Shown here: positions 44,499 to 52,949 of the stretch, one piece after another
Layout of the letters: each line of letters begins with the position of its first letter
Numbering within the stretch: the first letter of the stretch is position 1
Assembly: GCF_003046185.1 (NCBI RefSeq)
Contig: NZ_PZZL01000001.1
Location: forward strand, 62,001-126,000
Source of the DNA: Phreatobacter oligotrophus
Lineage (GTDB): Bacteria > Pseudomonadota > Alphaproteobacteria > Rhizobiales > Phreatobacteraceae
Direction: 5' to 3'
Length of the DNA: 64,000 bases
Position numbers and translations under genes: made by a program
The notes under the pieces: generated by a model
Told to the model about the DNA's origin: nothing
What the model saw: the letters and a program-made list of their open reading frames with translations, nothing else
The model's database searches: none

Positions 44499-45746
44499 TC
44501 AGGCGGGAGCGGTGGCGAGTGCCAGGTCGTTTTCCGGCACCTGATGGTCCGCCGGCTTGCCCGGCAGGCCGGCGCCCTTGGCAAGGCTCGCCACGGCGGC
44601 CGCAACACCGCCAGACCCGTGCGGGATGTTCAGTGCCTGCAGCGCCATCTCCACCGCCGACAGGGTGCCGAGCACCATCGGCGCATTGGTGTGGCCCATA
44701 TGGGCGATCCGGAACGCCCGGCCCGAAAGCTCGCCGATGGCCGAGCCCAGCGTCACGCCGCAGATGCGCTGGGTGTAGGTGGCGATGGCTTCCGCGTCCG
44801 CCCCCTGCACCAGCACCGGCGTCACCGAGGCGGAGCGCTGCGACGGCTCCAGGATGTTGCAGGCGATGACCTGACCCTCGGCCCACTTGCCGATGGCGGC
44901 ATGGGTGGCCTCGGCAAGGAGCGCATGGCGCTTCCACACGGCCGGCAGGCCCTCCTCCATGATCATGTCGAGGGCGGCGCGCAGCGCGAAGAGCAGGTGC
45001 TCCGGCGGCGTGCCGCAATATTTCATGTAGTGCTCCTTGCCCTGGCGCGCCGTCCAGTCCCAGTAGAGCGTCTTCATGTTCGCCGTCTCGTGCGCCTTGT
45101 GCGCCTTGTCGTTGGCGGCGACGAAGGCGAGGCCCGGCGGGGTCATCAGGCCCTTCTGCGAAGCCGACATGGCAACGTCGATGCCCCACTCGTCCATGGC
45201 GAATGGCATGCAGGCGAGGGAGGCAACGCCGTCCACCATGAACAGGGCGGGGTGGCCGGCCGCGTCGATGGCGCGGCGCACCGCCTTGACGTCGTTGACG
45301 ACGCCCGAGGCCGTGTCGATCTGCACCATCAGGATCGCCTTGATGGAATGGGTCGTGTCGCGGCGCAGCCACTCCTCGACCTTGGCTGGGTCGATGGACG
45401 CCCGCCACGAGCCCTCCATCACCTCGACATCGGCGCCCATGAAGGCGGCCATCTGGCCCCAGCCGATGGCGAAGCGGCCGCTGGCCAGCACCAGCACCTT
45501 GTCGCCGCGCGACAGCACGTTGGAGATCGCCGCCTCCCAGCCGCCATGGCCGTTGGCGGCATAGATATAGGTGCGCGCCTTGGTGCCGAAGATGGTCTTG
45601 AGGTCGGCGAGCAGGCTGTCCGTCAGCGCCACCATCGGCCCGGAATAGATCTCCTCGGCCGGGCGCATCATCGCCTGCAGCACGCGGTCGGGAACATTGG
45701 TCGGGCCGGGAATGGCGAGCAGGGTGCGGCCGTTGGCGACGCTCAT
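44499..45746 (-). CDS. Class V aminotransferase (serine-glyoxylate aminotransferase-like)
   Basis: A 415-residue PLP enzyme of the alanine/serine-glyoxylate group. It begins IPGPTNVPDRVLQAMMRPAE, has the PLP Lys in SASQKGLMTPPG and MGHTNAPMVLGTLSAVEMAL near the end. Known relatives make hydroxypyruvate and glycine from serine and glyoxylate. It lies 113 bases downstream of the sulfolactate operon on the same strand, so a link is possible but unproven. A hairpin at 45785-45801 sits in the gap. Confidence 0.9.
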   Translation of the reverse strand: MSVANGRTLLAIPGPTNVPDRVLQAMMRPAEEIYSGPMVALTDSLLADLKTIFGTKARTYIYAANGHGGWEAAISNVLSRGDKVLVLASGRFAIGWGQMAAFMGADVEVMEGSWRASIDPAKVEEWLRRDTTHSIKAILMVQIDTASGVVNDVKAVRRAIDAAGHPALFMVDGVASLACMPFAMDEWGIDVAMSASQKGLMTPPGLAFVAANDKAHKAHETANMKTLYWDWTARQGKEHYMKYCGTPPEHLLFALRAALDMIMEEGLPAVWKRHALLAEATHAAIGKWAEGQVIACNILEPSQRSASVTPVLVQGADAEAIATYTQRICGVTLGSAIGELSGRAFRIAHMGHTNAPMVLGTLSAVEMALQALNIPHGSGGVAAAVASLAKGAGLPGKPADHQVPENDLALATAPA

Positions 45747-45784
45747 GGGGGTCCTCTGGCGTGCGGCTGGGAATTGGGTCTATT

Positions 45785-45801
45785 CCTCCGGTAGCCGGAG
45801 G
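45785..45801 (-). other. Perfect hairpin between comC-like gene and aminotransferase
   Basis: CCTCCGG (45785-45791) and CCGGAGG (45795-45801) form a 7-bp stem with a 3-base loop, 38 bases before the aminotransferase start. No T-run follows, so it could be a leader hairpin, regulatory site or weak end of the operon. Confidence 0.45.
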
Positions 45802-45859
45802 GCGCGAGGCGCGCAAGCGGCGCAGCGGCGGGGCAGTCGCGCGGATGCGCGGCGAACCC

Positions 45860-46852
45860 TCAGGCGGGTCCGTACTTGGCGACGAGATCGGCGGGCAGTG
45901 CGATCCCCTCGGCCTCCGCCTTCTGCCGGAGCGCCAGCCGACGCTGGCCGGGAAGGCGGGCGCCGGCCTGCGCCTCGATGGCGCCCGCAAGCGTGGTGAT
46001 CCGCTCCCCGAACGCGCCATGGCCGAAGCCTGCAGGATCGATCACGAGGATGGTCTGGCCGGTGCCGGGCGGTGGACCCTTGTCATCGAGGAAGGAGGAG
46101 GCCTCGAAGGCGAGATGCGCGCCGGTGAGCGCCGCCGCCAGCACCTCGACCATGAGTGCCAGCGCCGTGCCCTTCGGTCCGCCGAGCGCCACCATCGTGC
46201 CCTTCAGCGCCTTGGCGGCATCGGTTGTCGGCTGGCCCTCGGTATCGAGCGCCCAGCCCTCCGGGATCGCCTCGCCTTTCTGGTTGGCGGCGACGATGTT
46301 GCCGCGCGCCACCGTCGACAGCGCCAGATCCACCACGATCGCGGGGCGGCCAGGCAGCGGACACGCGAAGGCGATGGGGTTGGTGCCGTAGACGGCCTTG
46401 GTGCCGCCGGCCGGCGCGATGGCTTCCGGCGTATTGGCGAAGAACAGGGCGATGAGGCCGCGATCGGCCAGCGCCTCCACATGGGCGCCCAGCGCCCCCG
46501 CGTGGTTGGAGCGGGAGATGGTCGCGGCGGCAATGCCGGTCTCCGCGACAATGGCCGGCAACTCGGCCAGCGCGAGGTCCACCGCCGGATAGGCGAAGCC
46601 GTTGGCGGCATCCACGGCGAGCGTCGCGGCGCGCACGCGCCTGGCCGTCGGCACGGCCGCGCCGTCGATCTTGCCGCTCGTCAGCATGGTCAGATAGGTC
46701 GGGATGCGCGACAGGCCGTGGCCCTTCAGCCCCTCCGCCTCGGCGCGGACCAGCGCAGCGGCAACCGAACGGGCGGCTTCGGCACGGGCACCGTTCCCGA
46801 TGAAGACCCCGGCGACCCAGGCGCGGGCCGCCTCCAGCGAAACCTTGCTCAT
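45860..46852 (-). CDS. comC: Ldh-family dehydrogenase, candidate (R)-sulfolactate dehydrogenase (ComC-like)
   Basis: A 330-residue NAD(P)-dependent dehydrogenase of the malate/L-lactate (Ldh_2) family. Marks are EGLKGHGLSRIPTYL, ISRSNHAGALGAHVEALADRG with catalytic His, GTNPIAFACPLPG and GGPKGTALALMVEVLAAALTGA. ComC, of the same fold, oxidises or reduces (R)-sulfolactate. The assignment rests on the neighbouring suyAB and slcC-like genes, not on sequence alone; malate or other 2-hydroxyacids remain possible. It overlaps the slcC-like gene by 4 bases and is the last gene of the operon. Confidence 0.78.
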   Translation of the reverse strand: MSKVSLEAARAWVAGVFIGNGARAEAARSVAAALVRAEAEGLKGHGLSRIPTYLTMLTSGKIDGAAVPTARRVRAATLAVDAANGFAYPAVDLALAELPAIVAETGIAAATISRSNHAGALGAHVEALADRGLIALFFANTPEAIAPAGGTKAVYGTNPIAFACPLPGRPAIVVDLALSTVARGNIVAANQKGEAIPEGWALDTEGQPTTDAAKALKGTMVALGGPKGTALALMVEVLAAALTGAHLAFEASSFLDDKGPPPGTGQTILVIDPAGFGHGAFGERITTLAGAIEAQAGARLPGQRRLALRQKAEAEGIALPADLVAKYGPA

Positions 46853-47784
46853 CGGCGGCGCTCCTGCAGCACGCGGCGGGCATTGGCGGCGGTGACGGAG
46901 GAGACCCGCACATTGCTCTCCACCGTCACCCCCGCAATGTGCGGCGTGAGGATGAGGTTGGGGCAGCCGGCGAGCGGCGATCCCGCCTTCAGCGGCTCCA
47001 CGTCGAAGACATCAAGGGCGGCCCCGGCAAGGGTGCCCGCGCGCAGCGCCTCCGCAAGCGCCGCCTCGTCCACGACGCCGCCGCGGGCGGCATTCACCAG
47101 CACGGCGCCGGGCTTCATGGCCGCAAGGCGCCGTGCGTCGATGAGGTTGCGGGTCTCCGCCGTCAGCGGCACGTGCAGGCTCACCGCATGGGCCTCTGCC
47201 ACAAGCGTGTCGAGGGTGACCGGCCGTGCGCCGATCCGGGCCCAGGCAGGATCATCGGCTGCCACGAAGGGGTCGGCGGCGATGATGGTCATGCCGAGCG
47301 CCTTGGCCCGCACGGCCGTCTCGCGCGCGATCGAGCCGAAGCCGACGAGACCCAGCACCTTGCCGGAGATCTCGCGGCCCATCAGCCGCTCGCGCGGCCA
47401 GCTGCCGGCGGCGACCGCGTCCGTGGCGTAGTAGGCGCCGCGGAGCAGGACCATGATGGTGGTCACCGCCCATTCCGCGACGGAGACGTCGTTGGCGCCA
47501 GTCGCCGGCAGCACGGCAATGCCGCGCGCCGTGGCGGCCTCCACATCGATATTGTCGAGCCCGACGCCGAGCCGGCCGATGGCCTCAAGCCTGGCCCCCG
47601 CCGCCAGCAGCGCGCCGCGCACCTGCGTGCGGTTGCGCACGATCAGCGCCCGCGCGCCCGCAACGAGGCCGGCAAGCTCGTCCGGCCGGTCCACCAGCCC
47701 CTTGTCATAGGTGACGGAAAAGTCGCGCCTGAGGTCCTCGACCGCCGCCTCGTCCATGAATTCAGAGATGACGATGTCGGTCAT
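46849..47784 (-). CDS. slcC: D-2-hydroxyacid dehydrogenase, candidate (S)-sulfolactate dehydrogenase (SlcC-like)
   Basis: A 311-residue NAD-dependent dehydrogenase. It has GRLGVGLDNIDVEAA, the nucleotide-binding GLVGFGSIARE and the catalytic Arg-Glu-His set in NAARGGVVDE, FDVEPL and LTPHIAG. SlcC is the (S)-sulfolactate dehydrogenase of this family; with ComC it converts (S)- to (R)-sulfolactate through sulfopyruvate. The N-terminal MTDIVISEFMDE resembles SlcC. The exact substrate is inferred from the adjacent comC- and suyAB-like genes. It lies 9 bases after the YeiH-type gene. Confidence 0.8.
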   Translation of the reverse strand: MTDIVISEFMDEAAVEDLRRDFSVTYDKGLVDRPDELAGLVAGARALIVRNRTQVRGALLAAGARLEAIGRLGVGLDNIDVEAATARGIAVLPATGANDVSVAEWAVTTIMVLLRGAYYATDAVAAGSWPRERLMGREISGKVLGLVGFGSIARETAVRAKALGMTIIAADPFVAADDPAWARIGARPVTLDTLVAEAHAVSLHVPLTAETRNLIDARRLAAMKPGAVLVNAARGGVVDEAALAEALRAGTLAGAALDVFDVEPLKAGSPLAGCPNLILTPHIAGVTVESNVRVSSVTAANARRVLQERRR

Positions 47785-47793
47785 GCTGGGCCT

Positions 47794-48831
47794 TCAGGTG
47801 ATGAGGATGCCCCCGACCACCAGCCCGAGGATGACGAGCGTCGTGCCGAGGAAGATGGCGACGTGCCGCCATCCGATCGTGAGGATGGCGGTGATGGAGG
47901 TACCAAGCCCGAGGGCGGCGATGGCGATGAGCAGGCCGGCATTCGACACCGAGACCAGCCAGCCTTTCACCAGGGCGTAGGACCCGGCAAGCGCCGGGAT
48001 GCCCGGCAGGATCGAGTTCACCACCACCAGCGCCAGGAAGACGAGGGCGAAGACTGGCACGGGCACGCGGGCCTCCTGCGCCTGTTCGCCCTGGCGGAGG
48101 AACCACCAGCCGATGGCGAGCACCACGGGCAGCAGCAGGAAGACGCGGAACAGCTTGACCACGACCGCGGTGTTGCCGACCGGCTCGGAGACGGCATAGC
48201 CGGCCCCCACCACCTGCGCCATGTCGTGGATCGTGGCGCCCAGCAGGATGCCGGTCTTGGTAGCGTCGAAGCCGAGCAGCACCGCGAGCGGCGGATAGGC
48301 CAGCATGACCAGCGTCGAGAGCGCGTTGGCGGCGACGACGGTGAAGGCCGTGTCGGCGGCCTTCTGCGGATAGTTCGGCAGGACGGTGGTGGTGGCGAGC
48401 GCCGCCGAGGCGCCGCAGACCGCCGTGGAGGCCCCGGCGAGCGCGCCATAGCCATCGGCGACGCCGAAGCGGCGGGCGAGCCAGATTCCGGCGGCGATCG
48501 TGGCGGCCATGGAGGCGACGACCACGACCAGCGTTCCCACTCCGAGACCGAGGATGTCGCCGAAGGCGATGCGAAGCCCGAGCAGGCCGATGGCCCAGCG
48601 CAGCAGCTTCTTCACTGCGAAGGTCAGCCCCGGCTCGAAGAGCGGGCGCGCCGCGAGGCCGTGCAGCATGATGCCGATGATGAGGGCGATGACCATGCCG
48701 GGGAGGGCGATGCGCCCGCCGGTCGCCTGCTTCAGGGCCGGTTCGGCAAAGACAGCCACCACGGCGACGGCACACGCGAGGGCCATGCCCGGCATGAGCG
48801 GACGCGCGGTCGCCGTCGCGGACAGGGTCAT
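47794..48831 (-). CDS. YeiH/UPF0324-family putative sulfur-anion exporter
   Basis: A 345-residue membrane protein with about ten helices. Marks are LPGMVIALIIGIMLHG, GYGALAGASTAVCGASAALA and GATIHDMAQVVGAGYAVSE, all typical of the YeiH family, which is annotated as a putative sulfate exporter. In a sulfolactate operon it could remove sulfite or sulfate made by the lyase (inference). It overlaps the acetyltransferase gene by 4 bases. Confidence 0.88.
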   Translation of the reverse strand: MTLSATATARPLMPGMALACAVAVVAVFAEPALKQATGGRIALPGMVIALIIGIMLHGLAARPLFEPGLTFAVKKLLRWAIGLLGLRIAFGDILGLGVGTLVVVVASMAATIAAGIWLARRFGVADGYGALAGASTAVCGASAALATTTVLPNYPQKAADTAFTVVAANALSTLVMLAYPPLAVLLGFDATKTGILLGATIHDMAQVVGAGYAVSEPVGNTAVVVKLFRVFLLLPVVLAIGWWFLRQGEQAQEARVPVPVFALVFLALVVVNSILPGIPALAGSYALVKGWLVSVSNAGLLIAIAALGLGTSITAILTIGWRHVAIFLGTTLVILGLVVGGILIT

Positions 48832-49334
48832 GGGGAGGGCTCCGTCGCCAGCTGGAACACCACGAGCCTTCCGTGAGCCACCTCACGGATCTCCCGCAGT
48901 TGGAACCCCAGATCGACCAGAATGCGCTGCGAGACAAGATTATTGTCGCGCGTCACCGCCATGACAGGATGAATGTTCTTCTCACGCGCAAAATCGAGAA
49001 TGGATCTTGCGGCTTCCTTGGTGAAGCCCGCGCCCCGGTGCTCCGGCATCACCGCATAGCGCATCGCCACGCCAATCCCCGCATCATGGTCCCAGAGACC
49101 GGCGATGCCGACGAAGGCGCCCGAGTCGCGCCGCCGCATGACGAAGACACCCCAGCCCTCGCGCGCCCAGGTCTCCAGGTAGTCGTCGAGTTGGGCCCGC
49201 GTCTCTTCCGCCGTCAGCACGCCATGCTTCAGCTTGCCGCCGACTTCCGGATGCGCGGTGAGGGCGCAGAGGTCGGCGAAATCGCTTTCGCCGACCGGCG
49301 TCAGGACGAGCCGCTCTGTGACGCGCCGGCTCAC
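48828..49334 (-). CDS. GNAT-family N-acetyltransferase embedded in the sulfolactate operon
   Basis: A 168-residue RimJ/RimL-type (Acetyltransf_3) protein. [19 protein letters not shown] is the start and [22 protein letters not shown] is the acetyl-CoA-binding loop. The GTG at 49334 overlaps the suyB stop by 4 bases (GTGA), and the stop overlaps the YeiH-type start by 4 bases. This placement means it is made with the pathway enzymes. Its substrate is unknown; it may protect against an analogue or modify a pathway protein. Confidence 0.85.
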   Translation of the reverse strand: MSRRVTERLVLTPVGESDFADLCALTAHPEVGGKLKHGVLTAEETRAQLDDYLETWAREGWGVFVMRRRDSGAFVGIAGLWDHDAGIGVAMRYAVMPEHRGAGFTKEAARSILDFAREKNIHPVMAVTRDNNLVSQRILVDLGFQLREIREVAHGRLVVFQLATEPSP

Positions 49335-50614
49335 GCCGAGCGGTAGAGCTTGGTCATCGAGAATTCGCGATGGCCGAGGGCTTCGGAGGCGGTGAGGCGG
49401 CCATTGGCCGTGCGCACGATGCTCTCGATGAGCGCGTCGCCCGCCTGCGGGATGGTCATGGTCCGCTTCAGGATGCCGGAGACATCGAGGTCGATGTGCT
49501 CGGGCATGGTGCGGATCGTCTTCGGATTGCCGGAGATCTTGATGACCGGGACGATCGGGTTGCCGATGACATTGCCCTGGCCGGTCGGGAAGGTGTGGAT
49601 GACGTAGCCGCCGGCCGCCATCAGCGTCACGCATTCCGCCGCTGCCGAGGACGTGTCCATGAAGTAGAGGCCCGGGCCCTTGGCCGGCGCCTCGGCCGGC
49701 TCGAGAATGTCGATGTAGCGGCACTCGCGGCCGATCTTCTCGAGGTTGCCGAGCGCCTTCTCCTCGATGGTCGTCAGGCCGCCGGCGATGTTGCCCTTGG
49801 TCGGCTGCGAGTCCGACAGGTCGTTGGTCTTGTGGGCCTCGATGACGTCGTCCTGGTAGGCCTTCCACATCTTGTACCAGCGCTCGCCGACCTCCTTGGT
49901 CGCCGCGCGGGCCTTGCAGAGGTGCTCGGCGCCGGTGATCTCCGAGGTCTCGCCGAACACGCCGTAGATGCCGCGCGGGATCAACTTGTCATACATGGCG
50001 CCGACGGTCGGGCAGGACGACAGGCCCGTGGTCGTGTCGCTCTCGCCGCACTTGGTGGAGACCCACAGGTCGGTGATCGGGGCCTTCTCGCGCTGCAGCT
50101 CGCTCGCCCACTGGACGAACTCCTTGGCCACATAGCTCGCCTTGGCGATGGTGGCGATGTCGCCATGGCCCTCGATGCCGAAGCCGACCACCGGCTTGCC
50201 GGTCTTGGCGATGCCGTCGACGATGATCTTGGTCCACTGGTCCTCGATGCCGATGACGACGACCGCCGCGACGTTGGGGTTCGAGCCCGTGCCGATCAGC
50301 GTGCGGAAGTGCAGGTCGAGGTCGGCGCCGAACTGCAGGCGGCCATAGGCGTGGGGGATCGCCAGCGTCCCCTTCACGTTGTTCGCCACCGCCTCGGAGG
50401 CGGCGTTCGACAGGTCGTCCAGCGGCAGGATGAGCACGTGGTTGCGGACGCCGACGCGGCCGTTCTCGCGCCGCCAGCCCCAGATCGTGTCGAGGGCCCG
50501 GCCCGTCGGGCGCTTCACCACCGGGGCCTTGAAGGGCTCCGCCTCGATCTTGCGGCCCTTCACGTTCTTCAGCTTGCGCTCGACCAGCGCGAAATTGGCG
50601 ACCATCAGCGACAT
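49331..50614 (-). CDS. suyB: (R)-sulfolactate sulfo-lyase large subunit (UxaA family)
   Basis: A 427-residue member of the UxaA/altronate dehydratase large-chain family. [39 protein letters not shown] (the conserved Cys region) and [20 protein letters not shown] are the marks. With the small subunit it cleaves (R)-sulfolactate to pyruvate and sulfite; altronate or other sugar-acid dehydratase activity would be the alternative. The suy assignment follows from slcC- and comC-like neighbours. ATG 50614 has GAGG 8 bases upstream. Confidence 0.88.
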   Translation of the reverse strand: MSLMVANFALVERKLKNVKGRKIEAEPFKAPVVKRPTGRALDTIWGWRRENGRVGVRNHVLILPLDDLSNAASEAVANNVKGTLAIPHAYGRLQFGADLDLHFRTLIGTGSNPNVAAVVVIGIEDQWTKIIVDGIAKTGKPVVGFGIEGHGDIATIAKASYVAKEFVQWASELQREKAPITDLWVSTKCGESDTTTGLSSCPTVGAMYDKLIPRGIYGVFGETSEITGAEHLCKARAATKEVGERWYKMWKAYQDDVIEAHKTNDLSDSQPTKGNIAGGLTTIEEKALGNLEKIGRECRYIDILEPAEAPAKGPGLYFMDTSSAAAECVTLMAAGGYVIHTFPTGQGNVIGNPIVPVIKISGNPKTIRTMPEHIDLDVSGILKRTMTIPQAGDALIESIVRTANGRLTASEALGHREFSMTKLYRSA

Positions 50615-50677
50615 GGCGTTTTCCTCGTTATGCGTTCCGTGTGCGGCGGGGGAGGCCGTCTGCCTCCGCGCCCGGCC

Positions 50678-50965
50678 TCACCAGCGCTTGGTCTTGATGT
50701 TGTGGACGTGGGCGTGCTCGCCCTTCTTGATGTTGGCCTTGGCGATGCCGATGTCCTGGCCGTACTTCCAGATCGTGTCGCCCTTCTTGATGTCCTGCAG
50801 TGCCACCTTGTGGCCGATCGGGATGTCCTGCTTCGCCGTGATCCGGAAGTCCGAATTGTCGTGGGTGACGACGGCCAGCATGTCGGTTCCGGCCTTCAGG
50901 CCCTCCACCACCACGACGCCGACCGTGTCCTTCTTCTCATGGACCAAGAGATGCGGGGCCCCCAT
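50678..50965 (-). CDS. suyA: (R)-sulfolactate sulfo-lyase small subunit (SAF domain)
   Basis: A 95-residue SAF-domain protein. LVHEKKDTVGVVVVEGLKAG, ITAKQDIPIGHKVALQDI and KKGDTIWKYGQDIGIA are the marks. It is the separate small subunit of the UxaA-type lyase. ATG 50965 has GGAGG 8 bases upstream. It is the first gene of the operon and is preceded by a TTGACA promoter with GntR operator repeats. Confidence 0.9.
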   Translation of the reverse strand: MGAPHLLVHEKKDTVGVVVVEGLKAGTDMLAVVTHDNSDFRITAKQDIPIGHKVALQDIKKGDTIWKYGQDIGIAKANIKKGEHAHVHNIKTKRW

Positions 50966-50983
50966 GGGCGTTTCCTCCGTAGG

Positions 50984-51011
50984 CTTATTAGTCTTGTATA
51001 AGACATAAGAC
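50984..51011. promoter_or_regulatory. GntR-type operator array between suyA and its regulator
   Basis: GTCTT (50991-50995) and AAGAC (51000-51004) form an inverted repeat around GTAT. A third half-site, AAGAC at 51007-51011 preceded by CAT, repeats the right arm 7 bases further on, so there are three GTCTTRTR copies. An outer CTTAT/ATAAG pair (50984-50988 and 51005-51009) is also seen. The left pair covers the -10 of the suyA promoter. The likely binder is the divergent GntR protein. Confidence 0.65.
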
Positions 51012-51026
51012 CTGATAGGCTGTCAA
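50997..51026 (-). promoter_or_regulatory. Sigma70-type promoter of the suyA operon
   Basis: On the minus strand TTGACA (51026-51021) is followed by a 17-base spacer and TCTTAT (51003-50998), or an 18-base spacer and CTTATA. The operator half-sites overlap the spacer and the -10, so a bound repressor would block RNA polymerase. Confidence 0.6.
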
Positions 51027-51047
51027 TCGTCGGCAGAGAGGGTTGCG

Positions 51048-51791
51048 GTGGCCATCACAGGCAAGGCGGATCCCGGACGTGTCATCGGCTTCCTGCCGCT
51101 CTACCGGCAGGTGAAGGAGCGGCTCGTCCGCCGGATCGCCGACGGCGAATGGCAGGCCGGCCGCGCCATCCCCTCCGAGATGCAGATCGCTGCCGAGCTC
51201 GGCGTGAGCCAGGGCACCGTCCGCAAGGCGCTCGACGAGATGACCGCCGAGCGGCTCCTCATCCGCCGCCAGGGCGTCGGCACCTTCGTGGCGAGCCATG
51301 ACGAGGACCGCATCCTCTTCCAGTTCTTCAAGCTGGGCCGCGACGACGGCCGGCGCGTCTTCCCCGACAGCTCCGTCCTCTCCGTCGGCGAGCAGCCCTC
51401 CGATGCGACGGAGGCGGCCCGCCTCGGTATCCGCCGGGGCACCCGCGTCGTGCGCATCCACCGCCTGCGCTCGCTCGGCGGCGCCATTGCTGTCAGCGAG
51501 CGGATCGTCGTGCCCTCGGCGCGCTTCGCCGGCCTTGCCGCCTGCGATCCGGTGCCGAACAATCTCTACGGGCTCTATGCCGAGCGCTACGGCGTCACTG
51601 TCGCCCGCGCTAGCGAGAGCCTGAAGGCCGTCGCCTGCCCGCCGGACGACGCGGCTCATCTGGGCCTTGCCCCCGGCTCACCCGTTCTGGCCATCGACCG
51701 CCTCGCCCTCGACCTCGACGGGCAGAAGGTGGAATGGCGCGTGTCTCTCTGCAGGACAGATCAATTCCACTACACTTCGGACCTGAAATGA
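51048..51791 (+). CDS. GntR-family regulator with UTRA domain, probable sulfolactate regulator
   Basis: A 247-residue HutC-type regulator. The winged helix (about 20-85) has LPLYRQVKERLVRRIADGEW, LGVSQGTVRKALDEM and RRQGVGTFVA. The UTRA effector domain (about 100-240) has LFQFFKLGRDDGRR, GTRVVRIHRLRSLGG and VEWRVSLCRTDQFHY. It starts at GTG 51048 with GAGAGGG upstream. It is divergent from suyA, with repeats in between, and probably senses sulfolactate or sulfopyruvate (inference). Confidence 0.88.
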   Translation: MAITGKADPGRVIGFLPLYRQVKERLVRRIADGEWQAGRAIPSEMQIAAELGVSQGTVRKALDEMTAERLLIRRQGVGTFVASHDEDRILFQFFKLGRDDGRRVFPDSSVLSVGEQPSDATEAARLGIRRGTRVVRIHRLRSLGGAIAVSERIVVPSARFAGLAACDPVPNNLYGLYAERYGVTVARASESLKAVACPPDDAAHLGLAPGSPVLAIDRLALDLDGQKVEWRVSLCRTDQFHYTSDLK

Positions 51792-51858
51792 AATGGCGCC
51801 GGCTCGACGGACCGGACGCTGAACAACGACAATACCGTCACCCCCAAGGAGGAAACCG

Positions 51859-52833
51859 ATGCTCGGACGTCTGTTCAGCGCGGCCGCGATCGTCATGGGC
51901 CTGTCCATGCCGACGACGGCCCAGACCTTTCCCGACCGCCCCATCACCCTGATCGTGCCCTTCGCCGCCGGCGGGCCGTCCGACGTGCTCGGGCGCCTCA
52001 TCGGCCAGTCCATGTCCGCGACGCTCGGCCAGACCATCCTGATCGAGAATGTCGGCGGTGCGGGCGGTACGACGGGCGCGGCGCGCACGGCACGCGCGGC
52101 CCCGGACGGCTACACGCTGCTGATCCATCACCTGGCTCTGGCGGCGGGTGCGACGCTCTACCGGAACCTGCCCTACGACACGGTCAAGGATTTCGAGCCG
52201 CTCGGCCTCATCAACCAGGGACCCTATGTCATCGTCTCCAAGACCGGCCTCGAGACGCGGACCCTCGCCGAATTCATCGAGCACGTGAAGAAATCGGGCC
52301 GCGGCATCAGCTTCGGCACGGCCGGCGTCGGCTCCGGCTCCCACCTCTGCAACATGATGCTGCAGGCCCAGTTGAAGGTGCAGTTCAACGAGATCCCCTA
52401 TCGTGGCACCGGCCCGGCCATGAACGACCTCATCTCGGGCCAGCTCGACGCGCTCTGTGACCAGACCACGAACTCCATCCCGCAGATCCAGGGGGGCCGC
52501 ATTCGCCCTTATGCCGTCACCGCCCTCCAGCGGGTCGAGCAACTGCCGAACCTTCCGACGCTGCACGAATCCGGCTTTCCCAATTTCGAGGTCACGGTCT
52601 GGCACGCGCTTTATGCGCCGCGCGGCACGCCGGATGCGGTGGTCCAGAAATTGAGCGCCGCGCTGGAGGTCGCGCTGAAGGACCCGGCCATCCTCGCCCG
52701 CTTCGCCGATCTCGGCACCACGCCCTATCCGGTCGGTGAGCGCGGCCCCGCCGCCGCGCGCGCCAAGCTGGAGAGCGAAGTGGCGAAGTGGCGCCAGGTC
52801 ATCACCGACTCCGGCTTCACGCCGACCAACTGA
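51859..52833 (+). CDS. Bug/TctC-family periplasmic binding protein, probable sulfolactate receptor
   Basis: A 324-residue binding protein. A signal peptide (LFSAAAIVMGLSMPTTAQ) is followed by RPITLIVPFAAGGPSDVLGR, ENVGGAGGTTGAARTARA and YDTVKDFEPLGLI, all typical of Bug proteins. ATG 51859 has AAGGAGG about 7 bases upstream. It follows the GntR gene by 67 bases. Known sulfolactate clusters can contain a tripartite transporter, but no TctA/TctB gene is seen here. The ligand is inferred from context. Confidence 0.88.
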   Translation: MLGRLFSAAAIVMGLSMPTTAQTFPDRPITLIVPFAAGGPSDVLGRLIGQSMSATLGQTILIENVGGAGGTTGAARTARAAPDGYTLLIHHLALAAGATLYRNLPYDTVKDFEPLGLINQGPYVIVSKTGLETRTLAEFIEHVKKSGRGISFGTAGVGSGSHLCNMMLQAQLKVQFNEIPYRGTGPAMNDLISGQLDALCDQTTNSIPQIQGGRIRPYAVTALQRVEQLPNLPTLHESGFPNFEVTVWHALYAPRGTPDAVVQKLSAALEVALKDPAILARFADLGTTPYPVGERGPAAARAKLESEVAKWRQVITDSGFTPTN

Positions 52834-52949
52834 TGGGGCGGTAACGCCGTCCTGCCACCCCGGCGGGTGACAGGGCGGCCATTCCCGCCACCGTCTTGAC
52901 CCCGTCGCCTGCGATGGGCGACATCGGGGCCCAAGCCTCGAGGGCCCCG

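Noticed and set aside
46939-48876. Long open frame (645 codons) on + across slcC-, yeiH-like genes
   Set aside because: His/Asp/Gly-rich shadow antisense to genes with clear motifs.
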